NCBI RefSeq assembly: GCF_023101085.1
Contig: NZ_CP064703.1
Coordinates: forward strand, 5,208,001 to 5,272,000
DNA: 64,000 bases
Source of the DNA: Bradyrhizobium sp. 170
Lineage (GTDB): Bacteria > Pseudomonadota > Alphaproteobacteria > Rhizobiales > Xanthobacteraceae
Direction: 5' to 3'
The position numbers and the translations under genes are program-made. How positions within the stretch are numbered: position 1 is the first letter of the stretch; every line of letters begins with the position of its first letter. The notes under the pieces were generated by a model. It saw only the letters and a program-made list of their open reading frames with translations, was not told the DNA's origin and did no database searches. This document shows, piece by piece, positions 55,749-64,000 of this stretch.

Positions 55749-56290
55749 TACCTTCTCCATTGCAGGCCAAGCCGAAAACAGGCGTCAACGTTCATTGCGC
55801 TCCGCGTACTGCGGAAACGCGCAATGCCACACAGGCGATATCGCCTGGCGCTCTAGGTGATGAGTTGAATACTGGCTGGCATCTGAACGTCCCCTCGTGT
55901 TGTTGTTCTTGAGCTATTGCTTCTTCTTTTGCCGATACCTAAGCAGCATTCGTGCCAGACCACGAAAGGCGCAGCCAATCGCGGGCATCCCATTCATTTT
56001 GCTTGAGTTCGCCTCGTCTGCCGCCGCGCGCGCCAATCCGATCGGGCAGGATCTGTCTGAAGCTCCGGAAAACCGGCTGGAGGTTCATCCGAGATGTCGG
56101 ATCGGCGCGGCAACGGGTTCCAAATGCAAGGCTTGAAGTCGGAAATCGGCCTGCGCGCGCGAAGCGAGAGTCCCCGCGCGATACAGCGACCGGTCATGAG
56201 GGGCGCTGGTGAGAGGATGAAGAATCGAATAGACGAAGTTCGCTTGGATAGCTGAATGTCCGCGACTGGCGCATTCACGAGGTTGACCAA
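55749..56290. other. Divergent regulatory gap between aceE and lipA
   Basis: About 540 bases with no convincing gene; a plus-strand frame at 55897-56136 has no protein-like character. By position it holds the promoters of the aceE cluster and of lipA. No clear sigma-54 (TGGCAC-N5-TTGC) element was seen by eye on either strand. Confidence 0.5.
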
Positions 56291-57319
56291 ATGACAGTCG
56301 TGCTTGATCTCCTCAACAACGATCCGAGAGCGAAGTTGCGGCCCGACATGCCGCGTCACCCCGAAAAGGCCAAACGACCCGACACGCCCTTGCAGAGCAA
56401 GCCTGCGTGGATCCGCGTGAAGGCTCCCGGCTCCGCCGATTGGGCCGAGACGAAGCGCATCGTGCGCGAGAACAAACTCGTGACCGTTTGCGAGGAAGCA
56501 AGCTGTCCCAACATTGGCGAGTGCTGGGCGAAGAAGCACGCGACCTTCATGATCATGGGCGATACCTGCACGCGCGCATGCGCTTTCTGTAACGTGCGCA
56601 CCGGCCTGCCGGGTGCCCTCGATACGGATGAACCGGTCAAGGTCGCCGAAGCTGTCGCCAAGCTGGGACTGGAACATGTGGTCGTCACCTCGGTCGATCG
56701 TGACGACCTTGCCGACGGTGGCGCCGCGCATTTCGCCGCGACAATTGTGGCCATTCGGACGGCAAGCCCGGGCACGACGGTCGAAATCCTGACCCCAGAT
56801 TTTCTGCGCAAAACGGGCGCACTCGAAACCGTCATTGCGGCGAAACCCGACGTATTCAACCATAATCTGGAGACCGTGCCGTCGAAATATCTGACGGTGC
56901 GGCCCGGTGCGCGCTACTTTCACTCAGTCCGGCTGCTGCAGCGCGTCAAGGAACTCGACGCACAGATGTTCACCAAGTCCGGGATCATGGTCGGCCTCGG
57001 CGAAGAGCGCAGCGAAGTCCAGCAATTGATGGACGACCTTCGTTCCGCCGACGTCGACTTCCTGACCATCGGCCAGTATCTCCAACCCACGCGCAAGCAC
57101 CACGCTGTCATGCGCTTCGTGCCCCCTGATGAATTCGAGGCCTATGAGAAGGTCGCTTACGCCAAGGGCTTTCTGCTGGTGTCAGCCACGCCGCTGACAC
57201 GCTCCTCGCACCACGCCGGAGACAACTTCCGCAAGCTACGCGAGCGCAGACGGGGATTGGCTCCAGCCGGCGCCGCAGCCCCTCCAGGTCCAGTCAGCGA
57301 AAGGCGAACGCGGCTCTGA
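56291..57319 (+). CDS. lipA: Lipoyl synthase
   Basis: Radical-SAM enzyme inserting two sulfurs into octanoyl groups on lipoyl domains; 342 residues. Auxiliary cluster cysteines C67, C72, C78 ([12 protein letters not shown]), radical-SAM cysteines C93, C97, C100 (CTRACAFC), and the C-terminal RSSHHAGD carrying the conserved Ser. The tail after residue 325 ([14 protein letters not shown]) is a short extension. Divergent from the aceE-aceF-lpd operon whose three lipoyl domains need this cofactor. Likely a second copy in addition to a housekeeping lipA, which cannot be checked here. Confidence 0.95.
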   Translation: MTVVLDLLNNDPRAKLRPDMPRHPEKAKRPDTPLQSKPAWIRVKAPGSADWAETKRIVRENKLVTVCEEASCPNIGECWAKKHATFMIMGDTCTRACAFCNVRTGLPGALDTDEPVKVAEAVAKLGLEHVVVTSVDRDDLADGGAAHFAATIVAIRTASPGTTVEILTPDFLRKTGALETVIAAKPDVFNHNLETVPSKYLTVRPGARYFHSVRLLQRVKELDAQMFTKSGIMVGLGEERSEVQQLMDDLRSADVDFLTIGQYLQPTRKHHAVMRFVPPDEFEAYEKVAYAKGFLLVSATPLTRSSHHAGDNFRKLRERRRGLAPAGAAAPPGPVSERRTRL

Positions 57320-57338
57320 TTGCGGCACTTGCGCCGAG

Positions 57339-57432
57339 GGCGGCGGTTAACTGGCGCGTCCAGGTGCGCCGCAAGACCCGTTATGTGGCCGAGACGTTCC
57401 GGAGACGCGTCTATCGGAAGAAGCGCGGTTGA
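57339..57432 (+). pseudogene. Fragment resembling the N-terminal arm-binding domain of a phage-type integrase
   Basis: In the frame ending at the TGA 57430-57432 the text NWRVQVRRKTRYVAETFRRR matches the opening of tyrosine-recombinase arm-binding domains (WRVQVRRKG...SETFRRR...). After about 25 residues it stops. No catalytic part, attachment repeat or tRNA was found nearby, so it is a remnant at most. Confidence 0.4.
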
Positions 57433-57559
57433 TTTAATTCGAAGCGATTTGAACACTATTACTGAATTCACAGTATATGCTGCGCGTTGCAAGATGCGAT
57501 ACTTCGGCGGGCTGAGATCACGCCAAACATTTGCTTGGTGGCGGGACGGCCCTCGCCCC

Positions 57560-58450
57560 TCAAAAGCTGACCGATAGACCTCCGTCGATCGTGAGTGTGA
57601 GCCCATTCACGTAGCTCGATCCAGCTGAAGCTAGAAACACCGCAGCGGCGCCGATCTCGTCCGGGGTCCCCCAGCGGGCCAACGGTACGCGCGTGCGAAT
57701 AAAGGATTGCACGTCGTCCCTTCCGACAAACTCGATATTCGAGTCAGTCGTGAACCAACCCGGTGCAATTGCATTCACGGTCATGCCGCACCGTCCGAAT
57801 TCGACCGCAAGGGATCGCATCAATGCGGCTAGCCCGCCCTTGGCCGCGGTGTAGGCCGGGTCCCCCGATCGCGCGATCGGGCCCGCGATGGAGGTCAGAA
57901 AGATCAGGCGCCCCGCTCCGCTTGCCTGGAGCGGGACGAATGCCGACTTCGCGAGTCCATAAGCGCCAACAAGATTGACGTCGATCAGCCGCGCGAAATC
58001 CGCACCCGAGATATTCTGCGTCCCTCGCCGATCACGCTGCCCAACGCAATGCACCAGGATGTCCAAGCTGCCGAGACGCGACACGACGTCGTCGATCAGC
58101 TTGCCCGTGTCGCCGCTCACATCCGCGACGAAACTCGATGCCTTGAGACCCTCGCCCGAAAGACGGTCCGCCGCTCGATTGACATTGACGGGATCCCGGC
58201 CGTTCAACGCCACGGCAGCGCCGGCCGCCGCGAGCGCGCGCGCGATTTCGAACCCCAATCCACGCGCGCTTCCCGTCACCAAGGCGACTTTTCCCGACAG
58301 GTCAAACCATCGGTTAGCCGCCGGCGCGTGCGAACCTTCGCCCCGCGGACCGCCCGGGCCGCAATGCCCGTCGGACAGCGTTTGATTGATGTCATGTCTC
58401 TCCACGCCGGCGAAGCCCGGCGTGCCGATATCGACCGATTGAATCGTCAT
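57560..58450 (-). CDS. SDR-family oxidoreductase with N-terminal extension
   Basis: 296 residues from the ATG at 58450. The first 50 residues are an unrecognised polar extension (FAGVERHDINQTLSDGHCGP). Then a classical SDR: VTGSARGLGFEIARALA, DILVHCVGQRDRRG (NNAG replaced by HCVG), LTSIAGPIARSGDPAYTAAKGG with Ser-Tyr-Lys, GWFTTDSN, and C-terminal NGLTLTIDGGLSVSF. Resembles gluconate 5-dehydrogenase/FabG-like enzymes. Substrate unknown; if linked to panB next door it could act on ketopantoate, but ketopantoate reductases are a different family, so that is speculation. Confidence 0.85.
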   Translation of the reverse strand: MTIQSVDIGTPGFAGVERHDINQTLSDGHCGPGGPRGEGSHAPAANRWFDLSGKVALVTGSARGLGFEIARALAAAGAAVALNGRDPVNVNRAADRLSGEGLKASSFVADVSGDTGKLIDDVVSRLGSLDILVHCVGQRDRRGTQNISGADFARLIDVNLVGAYGLAKSAFVPLQASGAGRLIFLTSIAGPIARSGDPAYTAAKGGLAALMRSLAVEFGRCGMTVNAIAPGWFTTDSNIEFVGRDDVQSFIRTRVPLARWGTPDEIGAAAVFLASAGSSYVNGLTLTIDGGLSVSF

Positions 58451-58640
58451 CGCGAATAACCCGTTCTTTCGGCGAGCGATCGGATGGTCCCGTGTCCGCG
58501 GGATACCGCCGCCTGTTCTCCGCAAGCCGCCGAGGCTTCAGATGCGATATCCCCCCGCGCAGTTCCTCCGCGATCGATATCGGCGGCCAGGACAGGCATT
58601 CAGCCTGAACACGCATTGGCCGCGATTGCGCGAGCCCGGG

Positions 58641-59489
58641 TCATGCCTGAGCGGCGATTTTGGCGGTGCTCGCGACAGCGTCCGCGAAAACGTGCTCCAT
58701 GCCGGGGAAGCTCCGGTTTCGCACTTCGGCGGCATAGGCTGACATCGCCTGACCTGCGTCCTTTGCAATCTCGGCGTAACGCTTCACGAATTTCGGCCGG
58801 AACTCGACGAACATTCCGAGCATGTCGTCAACGACCAGTATCTGTCCGTCACACGATGCCGAGGCGCCGATGCCGATCGTGGGAATCTCCACCGCCGCCG
58901 TGATCTTGCAGGCCGTCGTCTCGGCGATCTTCTCGAGGACGACGCTGAATGCGCCGGCCTGCGCAACGGCTCGGGCGTCCCGTTCTACGCGCTCGGCATC
59001 TCTTCCACGCCCCTGCACCTTGTAGCCCCCCAACGTGTTGATGGACTGCGGGGTGAGCCCGATGTGCGCCATGACCGGAATTCCGCGTTGGGTCAGGAAG
59101 TGAATGGTGTCTGCCATCGTTTCGCCGCCCTCCAGCTTCACGGCCGCGCAGCCGGTGCGCGCCATGATCGTGCTGGCATTTCTCAGCGCCATCTCGCGGC
59201 TTTCCTCATACGTTCCGAACGGCATGTCCACGACCATCAGAGCTCGATCCAGGCCACGACGCACCGCTTCCCCGTGCATGATCATCATGTCCAGCGAAAC
59301 ACCGACCGTCGATGGAAGACCATGGACCACCATTCCAACGCTGTCGCCGACCAGCACCAGATCACAATGCTTGTCCGCGAGGCGTGCGACGGGTGTCGTA
59401 TATGCTGTGAGGCAAACGATCGGATGATTCCCCTTGCGTGCGCGAATGTCAGCCGGCATCAGCGCCTTCACAGTCACTGCTACACTCAT
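58641..59489 (-). CDS. panB: 3-methyl-2-oxobutanoate hydroxymethyltransferase (ketopantoate synthase)
   Basis: 282 residues from the ATG at 59489 behind GGGAGAAG. First committed step of pantothenate synthesis. Family stretches: [90 protein letters not shown] and [24 protein letters not shown]. Metal-binding Asp and Glu residues lie in these motifs. Divergent from panC, with a 500-base gap. Confidence 0.94.
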   Translation of the reverse strand: MSVAVTVKALMPADIRARKGNHPIVCLTAYTTPVARLADKHCDLVLVGDSVGMVVHGLPSTVGVSLDMMIMHGEAVRRGLDRALMVVDMPFGTYEESREMALRNASTIMARTGCAAVKLEGGETMADTIHFLTQRGIPVMAHIGLTPQSINTLGGYKVQGRGRDAERVERDARAVAQAGAFSVVLEKIAETTACKITAAVEIPTIGIGASASCDGQILVVDDMLGMFVEFRPKFVKRYAEIAKDAGQAMSAYAAEVRNRSFPGMEHVFADAVASTAKIAAQA

Positions 59490-59993
59490 ATTCTTCTCCC
59501 ACCATTTTTGTACGTCGGACAACGCTCGAGCCTCACCGGCCGATGCATTCCGTCCACTATTATGAACGCATGGAGGCAGAGCTCGGCCTCAATTTCACTC
59601 AAACCGTCTCTCCGTTGTCCGCTCCTCACTTCTGTCCGATGGCCCGTCGCGAGACGCGTTCGTCGTTCGGAACCAGCATGCCTTGTCGCAGTCCGCACGC
59701 AAGGGACACCTCACTCGTCGCGGAGCGAACATCGCGACCGCTCCGATGACCTCGACATCCCAGTCGAGAGAGCGGACGAGCCTGCCTCGGTAACTGCTCG
59801 GCGCTCCGATGAGAACGATTCTACAGTGCGCGCCCTGTCTCAATACTGCTCAAGCATCATCAAAGATGCCGGTCGACCCGTTCTAACCAAAAAAACTTCG
59901 GCTAGCCTCTTCGTCGATCTCAGGGAGCAGTCATCACCGATCCGATCGCAGATCTCTCCAGATCAATCCCTTCCAATATCATCGAGGCGAGGC
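59490..59993. other. Divergent gap between panB and panC
   Basis: About 500 bases. The panC frame happens to stay open through it and panB, but the translation lacks protein character and the family start is at 59994. No repeat or RNA element was recognised. Confidence 0.5.
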
Positions 59994-60851
59994 ATGAGCG
60001 AGATTCTTACGGCAAAGACTGTCAATGAACTGAAGACCGAGGTTCGGCTCTGGCGATCCCGCGGCTTCAGAGTTGGACTTGTACCGACTATGGGCGCCCT
60101 GCATGACGGACATCTTTCACTCGTCAAGCACGTGCTGGAAGTCGCCGATCGCTGTGTAGTGAGTCTTTTCATCAACCCGAAGCAGTTCAGCACGGGAGAG
60201 GATTTCGAGATCTACCCAAGACAGATTTCAGCGGACCTGCACAAGCTTCAGAGCGCCGGAGCCCATCTTGCATACCTGCCGACCGTCGACCAAATGTATC
60301 CCGAGGGGTTCTGCACCAGGATCTCGCTGGACGGTCCGGCTTCGGGGTTGGAGGGCGACCTTCGCCCCTACTTCTTCAGCGGTGTGGCAACGGTGGTCAC
60401 CAAGCTGCTGCTTCAGGCCCTTCCCGACGTCGCCATCTTCGGGGAGAAGGACTACCAACAGGTTTGCGTCATCCGTCGGGTGGTCAAGGACCTCGACATC
60501 CCGGTAGAAGTCATGTCTGCGCCGATCGCGCGCGATGCCCAGGGGCTCGCGCTCTCCTCGCGCAATTCGTATCTCAACGACAACGAGCTGAGGATCGCAC
60601 GTCAACTCAACAAAGTTCTCTTCTCCATGTCCGATGCGTTGACCAGCGGGGCCGATCCAATATTCATCATTGACAAGACTCGGGCGGCATTGCGCGAATG
60701 CGGATTCGACAACGTCGACTATGTCGCCCTGCGCAAGATGGAGACGTTTGGGCCCTGGCAACCGGGAGACGACGGCTATCTGATCGGTGCCGTGCGCATT
60801 GGGAAAACCCGGATCTGGGATGGCGTAAGAATCGCCGGCCCCAGGCAATAG
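59994..60851 (+). CDS. panC: Pantothenate synthetase (pantoate--beta-alanine ligase)
   Basis: 285 residues from the ATG at 59994, with GAGGCGAGGC just upstream. Joins pantoate and beta-alanine at the cost of ATP. Nucleotidyltransferase motif PTMGALHDGH (31-40), SLFINPKQF, PEGFCTRI, FFSGVATVVTKLLLQALPDVAIFGEKDYQQ and LALSSRNSYL all fit the family. Normal length. Confidence 0.95.
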   Translation: MSEILTAKTVNELKTEVRLWRSRGFRVGLVPTMGALHDGHLSLVKHVLEVADRCVVSLFINPKQFSTGEDFEIYPRQISADLHKLQSAGAHLAYLPTVDQMYPEGFCTRISLDGPASGLEGDLRPYFFSGVATVVTKLLLQALPDVAIFGEKDYQQVCVIRRVVKDLDIPVEVMSAPIARDAQGLALSSRNSYLNDNELRIARQLNKVLFSMSDALTSGADPIFIIDKTRAALRECGFDNVDYVALRKMETFGPWQPGDDGYLIGAVRIGKTRIWDGVRIAGPRQ

Positions 60852-60889
60852 CCCTACCCGCCGCCCCTTGGTCATCTCGGGAAACAGGA

Positions 60890-60916
60890 CCGTGGTCGAC
60901 ATCCCGTGGACCACGG
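60890..60916. terminator. Hairpin between convergent panC and EamA genes
   Basis: CCGTGGTC, an 11-base loop, GACCACGG: a perfect eight-pair stem about 40 bases after panC. There is no T run, so the terminator role is inferred from position. Confidence 0.4.
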
Positions 60917-61014
60917 CCGGACGTTATCCTTCCATTGGATCGCGACCAGAACCTCGCTCGGTTCGATTCAACGAAATCGCACCCTGCTCCTGCAGCACCT
61001 CCCGCTCCAATGAT

Positions 61015-61968
61015 TCATGCTCCATGCGACGTCCTGATGGTCAGCAGGAGGCCGACACATACAGTGGCGATTCCAATTCCTTGCAGGACCGACAGTGTCT
61101 CCCCTAACAACACGATCGCCAGAAGGGTCCCGAACAATGGCACGAGGGATGCAAATACAACTGTCCGGGATGGACCGATCGTGTTGATGGCATGCACGAA
61201 AAGGAATACGGCCAGACCGTTTGCCAGCGCTCCCTGATAGACCGCTTGATAGACGATCTCCTTTAGCGGCACATCGAGCAAATGCTGGGGCCGACCGAAG
61301 ACCGCGTACGCGGGAAGCCACATGATCGCAGACAGCACGCATACGATCGCGACGGACAAGGCAGACGGCACCTGCCATCGGCGCATGAGAACGCTGAAGA
61401 GGCCGTACCATATTGCAGCCATGGCGAAGAGCAGATCGCCGACCCAGACCAGCGATCCGCCGCCCCAAAAGTCACCGCCGGCCAGGAGAATGAGGCCCAC
61501 AAAAGCCGTGGGTATGCCTATGATTGCTCCACGTCCCAGGCGTTCACCCAGTGCGAACCAACTGAACAGGACGCCAAACACGGTCGTCAATCCCGGATGC
61601 AGGACGACCCCGTGAACTGCGGGAGCCATTTGTAGACCGAGCATGAGACAATAGGCGTATGGCGCGCCGATCAGCGAGGCAAGGACTGCTCCCCGGAACC
61701 ATCCCACTCCGCCGAGGTCCCGAATTCCATGTCTGAACAACACGGGTGCGAAGATGATCCCGGCCATGGCGTAGCGCGAGGCAACGATGTCAGCCGGCTC
61801 GAGCCCGACATTGACGCCGTGGCGGCCGACGACGAAATTTCCTCCGAAGATGACTGCCGCGAGCAATGCTCCAGCAAACGCCATCGCGCGGTCGCAGGAC
61901 TGCCGAGGCCGGAGCAGATCGCCGCCGCGTCCCGCGCAAGTCATCCCCGTGCTTCCGTTCGTTGACAT
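61015..61968 (-). CDS. DMT-superfamily transporter (EamA domains)
   Basis: 317 residues with about ten hydrophobic segments in two EamA repeats (AGALLAAVIFGGNFVVGRHGVN...; GDLLFAMAAIWYGLFSVLMRRW...). The second repeat ends with FASLVPLFGTLLAIVLLGETLSVLQGIGIATVCVGLLL, the family hallmark. Such proteins usually export amino acids or metabolites. The start at 61968 gives a short polar leader; the ATG at 61884 (MAFAGALLAAV) is an alternative. Substrate unknown. Confidence 0.88.
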   Translation of the reverse strand: MSTNGSTGMTCAGRGGDLLRPRQSCDRAMAFAGALLAAVIFGGNFVVGRHGVNVGLEPADIVASRYAMAGIIFAPVLFRHGIRDLGGVGWFRGAVLASLIGAPYAYCLMLGLQMAPAVHGVVLHPGLTTVFGVLFSWFALGERLGRGAIIGIPTAFVGLILLAGGDFWGGGSLVWVGDLLFAMAAIWYGLFSVLMRRWQVPSALSVAIVCVLSAIMWLPAYAVFGRPQHLLDVPLKEIVYQAVYQGALANGLAVFLFVHAINTIGPSRTVVFASLVPLFGTLLAIVLLGETLSVLQGIGIATVCVGLLLTIRTSHGA

Positions 61969-62277
61969 CTCATAGGCAGTTCCCGCGAGGATCCCGGCCT
62001 GCTTTCAAGGCTTTCATCGACGAGCGCAACTGGCGACATGGCGCGTACCCTTCCGACGGCTGACCTCTCAGCGATATGCCCGGTCATCTGAATTGAATTT
62101 GCCGATGCGCCCCCCTTACCCGTGCATGCCGCCCCCGCATGCAGTTGCTTCGCGGCCATACGGCCACCACCATGCGGGTCCGCCCGCGCTTTGCGCGGAT
62201 TTCGTCCCGATGCTATTTGTCCGATCGAGCAAGATGGGCCGGTACCGAGCCCACGTTCCTGCGCAAGGAGACGAAGC
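61969..62277. other. Divergent gap with a short hairpin before the Nudix gene
   Basis: About 310 bases. At 62123-62143 TGCATGC, CGCCCCC loop, GCATGCA form a perfect seven-pair stem, followed by further GC-rich self-complementary sequence (CGCGCTTTGCGCG). It could structure the 5' end of the Nudix transcript. No gene was seen. Confidence 0.4.
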
Positions 62278-62874
62278 ATGCAAGCGCGACAGGTATTCAG
62301 CGCATATCTTCGTGGTCCCGCCGAAGAGCACCCTTGGAGATATTGCCCGTCATGCAGCAAGCCTTTGGAGCGCTGCGAGGATCCGGAAAGCGCCATGCGG
62401 TGTGTCGATCCCAGCTGCCGCAGCATCCATTTCCGAAATCCGGTTCCGATCGTCGCCATCATGGTTGTGTCCGGCAACCGGGTCCTGCTCTGCAAGCGTC
62501 GAGCAGGCACTCTGAACGAAGGCGAGTGGTGCCTGCCGTGCGGATACATCGAGTTCGACGAGGACTTTCTGACCGCCGGGCGCCGAGAGGTTAAGGAAGA
62601 GACGGGACTGGACGTCGCTATTACGTCTATCCTGAGCGTCGCGTCCAATTTCCTGCGATCCGATCTCCACACTCTTGCCGTGGCCCTGCTGGCGACACCG
62701 ACCGGCGGACTTATGCAGGCGGGCAGCGACGTTGACGACGTCGCATGGTTCACGGTGGGAGATCCGCTTCCGAAGCTGGCATTCTCGGCCGACAGCCACA
62801 TGATAGAACGATACTTCGCGACGAGGCTGCCGGGGGCCCCGGTCGATCCCCTGTATTCCGGCAGCGCCAGCTGA
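62278..62874 (+). CDS. Nudix hydrolase with N-terminal zinc ribbon
   Basis: 198 residues from the ATG at 62278, with AAGGAG upstream. The N-terminal zinc ribbon has CPSC and, later, C..DPSC; the Nudix box is GYIEFDEDFLTAGRREVKEETGLD with the canonical REVKEE core. This ribbon-Nudix layout is shared with NudC-like NADH pyrophosphatases, though the diagnostic SQPWPFP motif is missing. Probably cleaves a nucleotide-diphosphate cofactor. Near panB/panC, coenzyme A or a dephospho form could be considered; that is speculation. Confidence 0.9.
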   Translation: MQARQVFSAYLRGPAEEHPWRYCPSCSKPLERCEDPESAMRCVDPSCRSIHFRNPVPIVAIMVVSGNRVLLCKRRAGTLNEGEWCLPCGYIEFDEDFLTAGRREVKEETGLDVAITSILSVASNFLRSDLHTLAVALLATPTGGLMQAGSDVDDVAWFTVGDPLPKLAFSADSHMIERYFATRLPGAPVDPLYSGSAS

Positions 62875-62899
62875 CTCCCGCAGATGCGTTCCATGGCCG

Positions 62900-64000
62900 T
62901 CACGGCTTCGAATCGGTGAAGGATCGGCCAAGGCGGCGAGCCGCCGCGAGGGCGGCCTCGACGTCGCTCCATGTCGTGCGGTGGTTTACGAAGCAAAAGC
63001 GAAGGGCACGACGCCCCCCGATGGACGTTCCGGCCACCAGCGCATTGTCGACGAAGCGGAAGCCGTCCTCGATCTGCTGATTGATCATGTCGATCCCCCC
63101 GTCGGACAACGCGACACGCGGAATGTATCTGACGCAGAGCACACTCAGGCTCGGCTCGTGCAGCGGCTCGAATTCCGGATCGTCGCGGACCAGCCGGTGC
63201 AATCGCCTGGCAAATTCGAGGTGGTCTTCGATCATGCGCCTGTAGGCTCGCACCCCATGCTGCGAGAGGGCGAACCAGACCTTGGCTGCACGATCCGACC
63301 GACTGAGCTCGAATCCGCTCTGCCAATGGTCGTGCGCATCCGCGCTGGCCCCTGACTCCAGATAAGGAGCGGTCGCACGGAAGGTATCCAGGAGATCCGT
63401 CGGCCGCCTGACCAGGACACACCCCGCTTCGAACGGAATGTTGAGCCATTTGTGAGGATCGACCGAAACGGAATCCGCCTGCGACAGGCCGCGAAAGAGG
63501 GGCTTGCAGGCATCGACGGACGCCGCGAGCGCTCCGTAAGAGCCGTCGACATGCAACCAGACCCCATGTTCCTTCGCGACGGCGGAAATCGCCTCGATCG
63601 GATCCACTGCGCCGGTGTCGGTCGTTCCGGCGGTGGCGACGATGCAGAATGGGCGGCGCCCCGCTCGAACGTCCTCCCGGAGCGAGTGCTCCAATGCGTC
63701 CGGCCGCATCCGGTGCCGGGAATCGAGCGGAATGCGTCGCAGGTTTTCCGTTCCGACTCCAAGGAGCGCCATGCTCTGCTCGATGCAAATATGGGCGTGC
63801 TCCGACGCATAGGCGACGAGTTGGGCGCCTGCTCTCATTCCCTTCATTCGCACGTCCGAACCGGCCGCCCTGGTTCGCGCGGCCGCCAGGGCGTACAAGT
63901 TCGCAACCGTTCCCCCGGTCGTAAAGTGACCGGTCGCGCGGTCGCCAAAGCCGGCCATCTCTCCGAGCCACCGACAAACGGTGAGCTCGACCTGAATGCT
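62900..64000 (-). CDS. PLP-dependent group II decarboxylase (N-terminal part outside the window)
   Basis: The frame enters at the right edge without a start, so only about 366 C-terminal residues are seen. Features of the aromatic-/aspartate-/glutamate-decarboxylase superfamily: HFTTGGTVANLYALAAAR, CIVATAGTTDTGAVDPIEAI, WLHVDGSYGALAA, and SVSVDPHKWLNIPFEAG with the PLP Lys. Subfamily members act on L-DOPA, tyrosine, 2,4-diaminobutyrate or aspartate. An aspartate 1-decarboxylase role (PanP-like) would supply beta-alanine to the nearby PanC and is attractive but unproven. Confidence 0.88.
   Translation of the reverse strand, partial: SIQVELTVCRWLGEMAGFGDRATGHFTTGGTVANLYALAAARTRAAGSDVRMKGMRAGAQLVAYASEHAHICIEQSMALLGVGTENLRRIPLDSRHRMRPDALEHSLREDVRAGRRPFCIVATAGTTDTGAVDPIEAISAVAKEHGVWLHVDGSYGALAASVDACKPLFRGLSQADSVSVDPHKWLNIPFEAGCVLVRRPTDLLDTFRATAPYLESGASADAHDHWQSGFELSRSDRAAKVWFALSQHGVRAYRRMIEDHLEFARRLHRLVRDDPEFEPLHEPSLSVLCVRYIPRVALSDGGIDMINQQIEDGFRFVDNALVAGTSIGGRRALRFCFVNHRTTWSDVEAALAAARRLGRSFTDSKP

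Noticed and set aside
55897..56136. 79-residue frame in the aceE/lipA gap
   Set aside because: No ribosome-binding site and no recognisable features; codon pattern does not resemble neighbouring genes.
55749..56290. Sigma-54 promoter for the aceE cluster
   Set aside because: TGGCATTGCGCG on the minus strand looks suggestive but the GG to GC spacing is wrong for a -24/-12 element.
59064..60851. 595-residue open frame that includes panC
   Set aside because: The PanC family begins at 59994 with its own ribosome-binding site; the upstream part runs antisense through panB and has no protein character.

Overview
The window reads as chromosome of a GC-rich alphaproteobacterium, most likely Bradyrhizobium or a close relative. 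This is an inference from gene content (many ABC uptake systems, SDR enzymes, DctBD/DctA, PHB genes, IalB-like and GFA proteins) and from several dispersed palindromic repeats of a style familiar from that genus. No complete insertion sequence, prophage, CRISPR array or rRNA operon was found.

Layout. (1) 1-6470: a sugar/sugar-acid locus. A LacI-type regulator lies between a leftward ABC sugar transporter and a rightward XylD-like dehydratase plus two SDR dehydrogenases, and near-identical LacI-type palindromes sit on both sides of the regulator gene. (2) 6574-8677: RidA-like, GFA-family, M50 protease and a small membrane protein. (3) 9166-13646: an OmpR-like regulator with two tandem paralogous sensor kinases that have complementary defects. 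Divergent from them are two tandem copies of a six-cysteine secreted protein gene. (4) 13981-21056: AraC regulator, complete branched-chain-type (Liv) ABC transporter and an aldehyde dehydrogenase of the salicylaldehyde/vanillin type, probably for uptake and oxidation of an aromatic compound. (5) 21172-24039: piuC (broken)-exbB-exbD-tonB. (6) 24412-32600: RND efflux pair, IalB-like protein, arylsulfatase with a divergent TetR regulator. A degenerate tRNA-like element follows.

(7) 33004-55748 is the most striking part: sixteen consecutive genes on the minus strand, in transcription order aceE-aceF-lpd-TAXI-dctA-phaA-phaB-thioesterase-phasin-maeB-ndh-cydA-cydB-dctB-dctD-phaC. Together they can sense and import C4-dicarboxylates, decarboxylate malate to pyruvate, turn pyruvate into acetyl-CoA, polymerise it to polyhydroxybutyrate, and re-oxidise NADH through a non-proton-pumping dehydrogenase and a bd-type quinol oxidase. 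(8) 56291-64000 continues the theme on both strands: lipA (lipoate for the pyruvate dehydrogenase complex), an SDR, panB and panC (pantothenate for CoA), a DMT exporter, a Nudix hydrolase and a PLP-dependent decarboxylase cut by the window edge.

Three genes (piuC, cydB, dctA) each appear to have lost one base inside an otherwise well-conserved frame. These are either real lesions or consensus errors in the assembly. Functions were assigned by reading motifs and recalled family sequences; no database search was run.
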